Made by a program: the position numbers and the translations under genes
Notes under the pieces: model-generated
Databases searched by the model: none
What the model saw: the letters and a program-made list of their open reading frames with translations, nothing else
Told to the model about the DNA's origin: nothing
Shown: positions 60,411 through 64,000 of the stretch, piece by piece
Numbering within the stretch: the stretch's first letter is position 1
Layout of the letters: the number at the start of each line of letters is the position of its first letter
Source of the DNA: Conus ventricosus
Lineage: Eukaryota; Mollusca; Gastropoda; Neogastropoda; Conidae
Direction: 5' to 3'
Assembly: GCA_018398815.1 (NCBI GenBank)
Contig: CM031601.1
Span: 17,836,549 to 17,900,548, forward strand
Length of the DNA stretch: 64,000 nt

Positions 60411-63010
60411 TCAAACGGAACTAGGCATTTTTTTTTTTCCCCCCATCAACAACATTTTACTGACTTTTTCGATAGTCTGTTTTTTTGAATCCCAAATTTC
60501 AGATCCGTACAAAGGGATATTGATTTTGCATCAAAATTTTAATACAGTACTGCGGCAGGTCCTTCATTTCTGAAGAACAATTTTTTGAAAACCCGCTAAA
60601 AGCTCTTAGTGCTTTGCCTGACAAATTATTCAAAATTTGGTCCAGTTTAGGGTAGAGGAAAGATTACCCCCAAATAAGTTGTAGCAAGATCCACCTTGAC
60701 CTGATTTCGGCAAAAAACCACTTTTCACAGTTTTTGATGAACCTCCGTTTTTAAAAACAATTACTTTTGTTTTGTCCATATTGACAGTAAGACCCCATTT
60801 GTTACAGTATTGTTCAAGACATTTTAATTTTTTTCTGAAGATCAGCTACAGAATCAGACACAAGGGCAATGTCATCAGCGTACATGAGAAGCAGAATACC
60901 AATGGGATCGCAAAAATGTCTATGCACGAGCCCCACTTGTTGCAAGTTCTAACTGAAGTTCGATAGAAAAGGGAAAATAATAGGGGGCTTAAAAACACAT
61001 CCTTGTCGAACGCCGGAAAAGCAGCAAAGTACTCTGTAATTTTTTGACCCACCCGTTACTGCGGCTTTCACCTGACCCTACATGCTCTCCAATGTTTTGA
61101 ACATTTTACCATGAATCCCTCTGTGCGGGAGAAGATATAATAGTTTTTGTCTGTTAACACTGTCAAAAGCTTTGGAAAAGTCCACGAAAAGAGTGTAAAA
61201 CCTCCCCCCTTGTTTTGTTAGATATTTTTGTCCCATTGATTGCAAAGAGAATATATTGTCTGTGGTACTGTAGCCTTTCCTGAAACCAGCTTGTGGACTC
61301 TGGTATTTTATCGTTGTTTTCACAAAAGCGAGTTAATCTGCTGCTCAGAGGGAGCAAAGTTCTTACTGATACTATCCAGAAGTGAAATTCCTCGGTATTT
61401 GTCCACTTTTCTGGGGTTCCTTTCTTATGAAGAGGAATATCACAGCTTTTGAACGCTCTCTGGATAAACACCATTCTCGAAAATTTGATTGAATAATGGA
61501 ATTTGCAGGAATCTTAAAGAAACACTGCTGGCATAGTGGAAAAATTCAGCTGGCAAACCACCCGGCCCAGGAGATTTTGATTTTTTCATCCCCCCAAATT
61601 TGCTTTCACTATTTCTTCCGAGTGATTTCATTATCCAGTTCGGAATTCAAACAGTTCTGACAAGCGGCAGTTGCGTGTTCTTTGAGGGCTCTTTAACCTC
61701 ATCATGGAAACTATTGTCATCTCTTTCCACATCGGCATTGAACGGGTTTTTGAAAATATTGAAACCATGCCGAGGTGTAATTGATTCAAATCCTGCGATT
61801 TGGATGAAGTGAATGATTTTATTTTATCCAAAAAGACTTTGAATTTGTACCCTCACAGGCTTCATTTATTTCCCTCAAAACACGTGTGTTGTGATCACTT
61901 TGTTTTATTTTACACAAGTGTTTAAAGTCAGCTTTTGAATCAAGATAACCGTACAGATCCTCGTCGGAATTTGTCTTTCTAATATATTTAACTTGGAATA
62001 TTTCGTTTGTTTCGTCACTTCGCATTCTTCATCCCACCATGGTGGTTGTGCACGTGAGTTTCGAAACGGGTCTGTCTTGACCAGTGCCTGAGCGTGGACC
62101 TCATTTTACTAGCCGGGGTTTGCACGAAAAAAAGGAAAACATTCAACCCTCATCTACCCCTGTTGCAATGCCGACGTAAACTTTGAAAATAGAAATCAGC
62201 ATTTTGATTCATGAATTTTCCGTGAAGTTATCTGTATGTTGTTCTTTCCACATGAACCGACGCCGTCTTCAAGGTTGATGTCATCCTCCCCCCCCTCCCT
62301 TCACCATTAATTTCACACAAAAGGACGTTAACAGGGAAGTGGTAAAGACTCGTGGATTTTCAATTACATATCTGAACTATATCAAACAAGGAGTAGGCAT
62401 TTTACAATGTCAACAATACTTTTGCCACATTTGCACACACTGATTTCCCCTTCACTGCGCCCGAGTTCTGCCGTTTAGAATGTATCACCAAAATCTCTGC
62501 AGAGTTCAATTAACTGTGCCCATAATTTTTTAGTCCTTTGTCTTTGGATTTCCGAAGGGAAAATGGGGCCCATATCAATTAAAAAATTCATCTAAGAGTG
62601 TAAAAAATTACATTTTTCACTTTATTATCAGGATCAGTGCCCGAGAGCCCATATGTACGGGCGTTAAAGTCACCACACAGAAACCAGGGTAAGTCCGGAT
62701 ATTGTCTGGCAATTTCAGAAAGTGATTACCAATAATCAATACCACTCGTGGTAAAATCGTCATCCCACCACTGAATGCTCGGGGGAAATATACACAAAGG
62801 CTGCTAGAAAACAAAGCAGAATTTAACATGATTTGTCCACCTTTAAAAAACACACCGTCTTCGCCGCTGCTGCCAATGTTCTGTCTTTTGCGCTATTGAA
62901 TTGTGAACACACACAGACACTCCACCTTTCTGTCTCTCTGTACGTGGCGAAAAATAAACAGAAAGTCAGGAAATGCACATTCTATATCTTCTTTTTTACA
63001 AGACCAACTT
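60411..63010 (-). pseudogene. LINE ORF2 (endonuclease and reverse transcriptase), frameshifted, 3' end in gap
   Basis: Read minus, endonuclease words appear first (PWFLCGDFNAR in one frame at about 62640-62690). The linker PPWWDEECE follows at about 62015-62045, then the RT: KSKSPGPGGLPAEFF (61540-61590), SPQAGFRKGYSTTDNIFSL and FVDFSKAFDSVNRQKLLYL (61140-61310), and YADD at 60871-60882. The thumb continues toward 60480. Frameshifts are frequent, often at homopolymers. It follows an ORF1-like frame on the same strand, so this is a two-ORF LINE of L1/Tx1-like type (inference from the ORF1). Confidence 0.82.
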
Positions 63011-63179
63011 TCTGAAAAGCAAAAATTTTAAACTGCTCACCAAAAACATTTAAACGACTTATTTTTCAATTTTGTTGACAAGCCCTTTAATGTTCCCAAA
63101 ACCCTGATCTTGAACAAACAGATTTGACACTGTCATTTACTGAATTAGATGTGGGAGGAGGGACAAAGAAAGGTAAGAA

Positions 63180-63980
63180 AGGGGTGTGTTGGGGGATAAA
63201 ATGAAGCATCCACCTTTCCGATGACCACCTTTGACCGTGACGATGTGGGGTGCCCTGGTTGAATCACGATTGGGGCGGGCCCACACTTCATCTGACTCCT
63301 TGTCGTTCCACAAGTTTTTTCAGTGGCAGGATTTGTACACATGCGACTTGCCCTCTATCACCAGAGCGTCAAAAACGCAGGAACGCGCGCTTCCCGCCTG
63401 TTTGGCCTCCTTCAGGAAACGGCAGCAGTCTTCGGCGGGTTTCTCTCTCACCTGGGGCTGAAGTTTCCTCGGTGATGGAGACATCAGAGCGCCTGTCTTT
63501 CATTTTTCTGCTTTCAGTCAGGATGGATTCTTTCTCTTTGAATTTCTCAAAAGAAACAATAAAGGGGTGGGGTGTCTTTCCTCCTCTCAGTCGGTGGGCA
63601 CGTTCGATTTCCACATGTCCCTCCCCAATTCTCCTTCAGCACAGACTTGACGGCGTTTTCCACAATCCTCCCCGGTCTCAGTCCTTCCCCCGGCGGGGGA
63701 TAACCATGGAAGATGAGGTTTTTTCTTCTGCTCCGTCCCTCCAAAGGTCGTCTGTTTTGACTCTAGCCGTTTCCCCTTTTTCTTTAAGTTCTTTGTTTTT
63801 TTTCATTACATCGGCTATGTCTGTCTGAATGTTGTCCATTTGTTCTTTGTAGATGCATGCATGCTGTCCATTTTCTGATCCATTCTGTTCGCATATTCAC
63901 AACATCGGCAATGGTCGGCTCTGAATCGGAAGAAGTGTTCCGTTTGTTACCCCTACCAGGGACTGTGTATGGTTACTGTC
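63180..63980 (-). pseudogene. LINE ORF1-like RNA-binding protein, frameshifted
   Basis: Minus frames contain EGRSRRKNLIFHGYPP and RPGRIVENAVKSVL, then EIERAHRLRGGKTPHPFIVS, FEKFKEKESIL and RKMKDRRSDVSITEE. These fit the RNA-recognition and C-terminal domains of L1-type ORF1 proteins, which coat the LINE RNA. A Lys/Glu-rich helical segment lies upstream (about 63750-63850). At least one frame change near 63610 separates the halves. It precedes ORF2 in the proper order. Confidence 0.7.
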
Positions 63981-64000
63981 AGAGACGACTGTTTTGAAAT

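Noticed and set aside
63250..63828. 192-codon plus-strand frame
   Set aside because: It is the antisense of the LINE ORF1-like coding region, which explains the open frame.

Overview
The window looks like repeat-dense, intergenic DNA from a metazoan, most likely a mollusc (inference). It shows no bacterial or organellar signature. It combines several non-LTR retrotransposon (LINE) families, Penelope-like GIY-YIG fragments, a Ty3/gypsy element, a tRNA-headed retroposon, satellite-cored elements and a Maverick/Polinton, all separated by very long (CT)n and (GT)n microsatellites. I see no convincing intact host gene. Almost every real coding segment is a fragment of a mobile element, and most carry frameshifts or stops.

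Layout. 0.2-2.6 kb: a 63-65 bp tandem repeat interrupted by a LINE. 3.3-5.2 kb: simple repeats. 5.4-10.1 kb: three head-to-tail elements sharing a head, a core of ~145-bp repeats and an ACGG/ACAG-rich tail; two of them end in a hairpin. 11.4-19 kb: LINE fragments and two Penelope-like GIY-YIG fragments, one of them inserted in a LINE with a readable empty site. 21.8-24.2 kb: a reverse-strand Ty3/gypsy element whose active-site coding segment has become a 41-bp minisatellite. 24.2-29.5 kb: minisatellites, microsatellites and an ~844-bp tRNA-headed retroposon with 15-bp target duplications. 29.5-37.2 kb: LINE fragments in both orientations. 37.7-39.4 kb: microsatellites, a 57-62 bp tandem array, and a ~165-bp sequence that recurs beyond the Polinton. 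39.57-55.40 kb: the Polinton. 55.4-60.3 kb: GT arrays, an open 63-bp repeat and unrecognised sequence. 60.3 kb: a 100-N gap. 60.4-64 kb: a reverse-strand two-ORF LINE.

The main element is the Maverick/Polinton (virus-like transposon, also discussed as adintovirus-like) at 39568-55396, about 15.8 kb. It has ~235-bp terminal inverted repeats and a 5-bp flanking duplication. Its recognisable genes are a protein-primed-type family B DNA polymerase, a retroviral-type integrase, a putative structural gene at the left end and several small membrane-type proteins seen in such elements. A major capsid protein and a packaging ATPase are only tentative, because 40.65-46.05 kb is full of homopolymer runs that look like consensus error. 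Each terminal repeat is itself an inverted repeat, so each end could fold back on itself.
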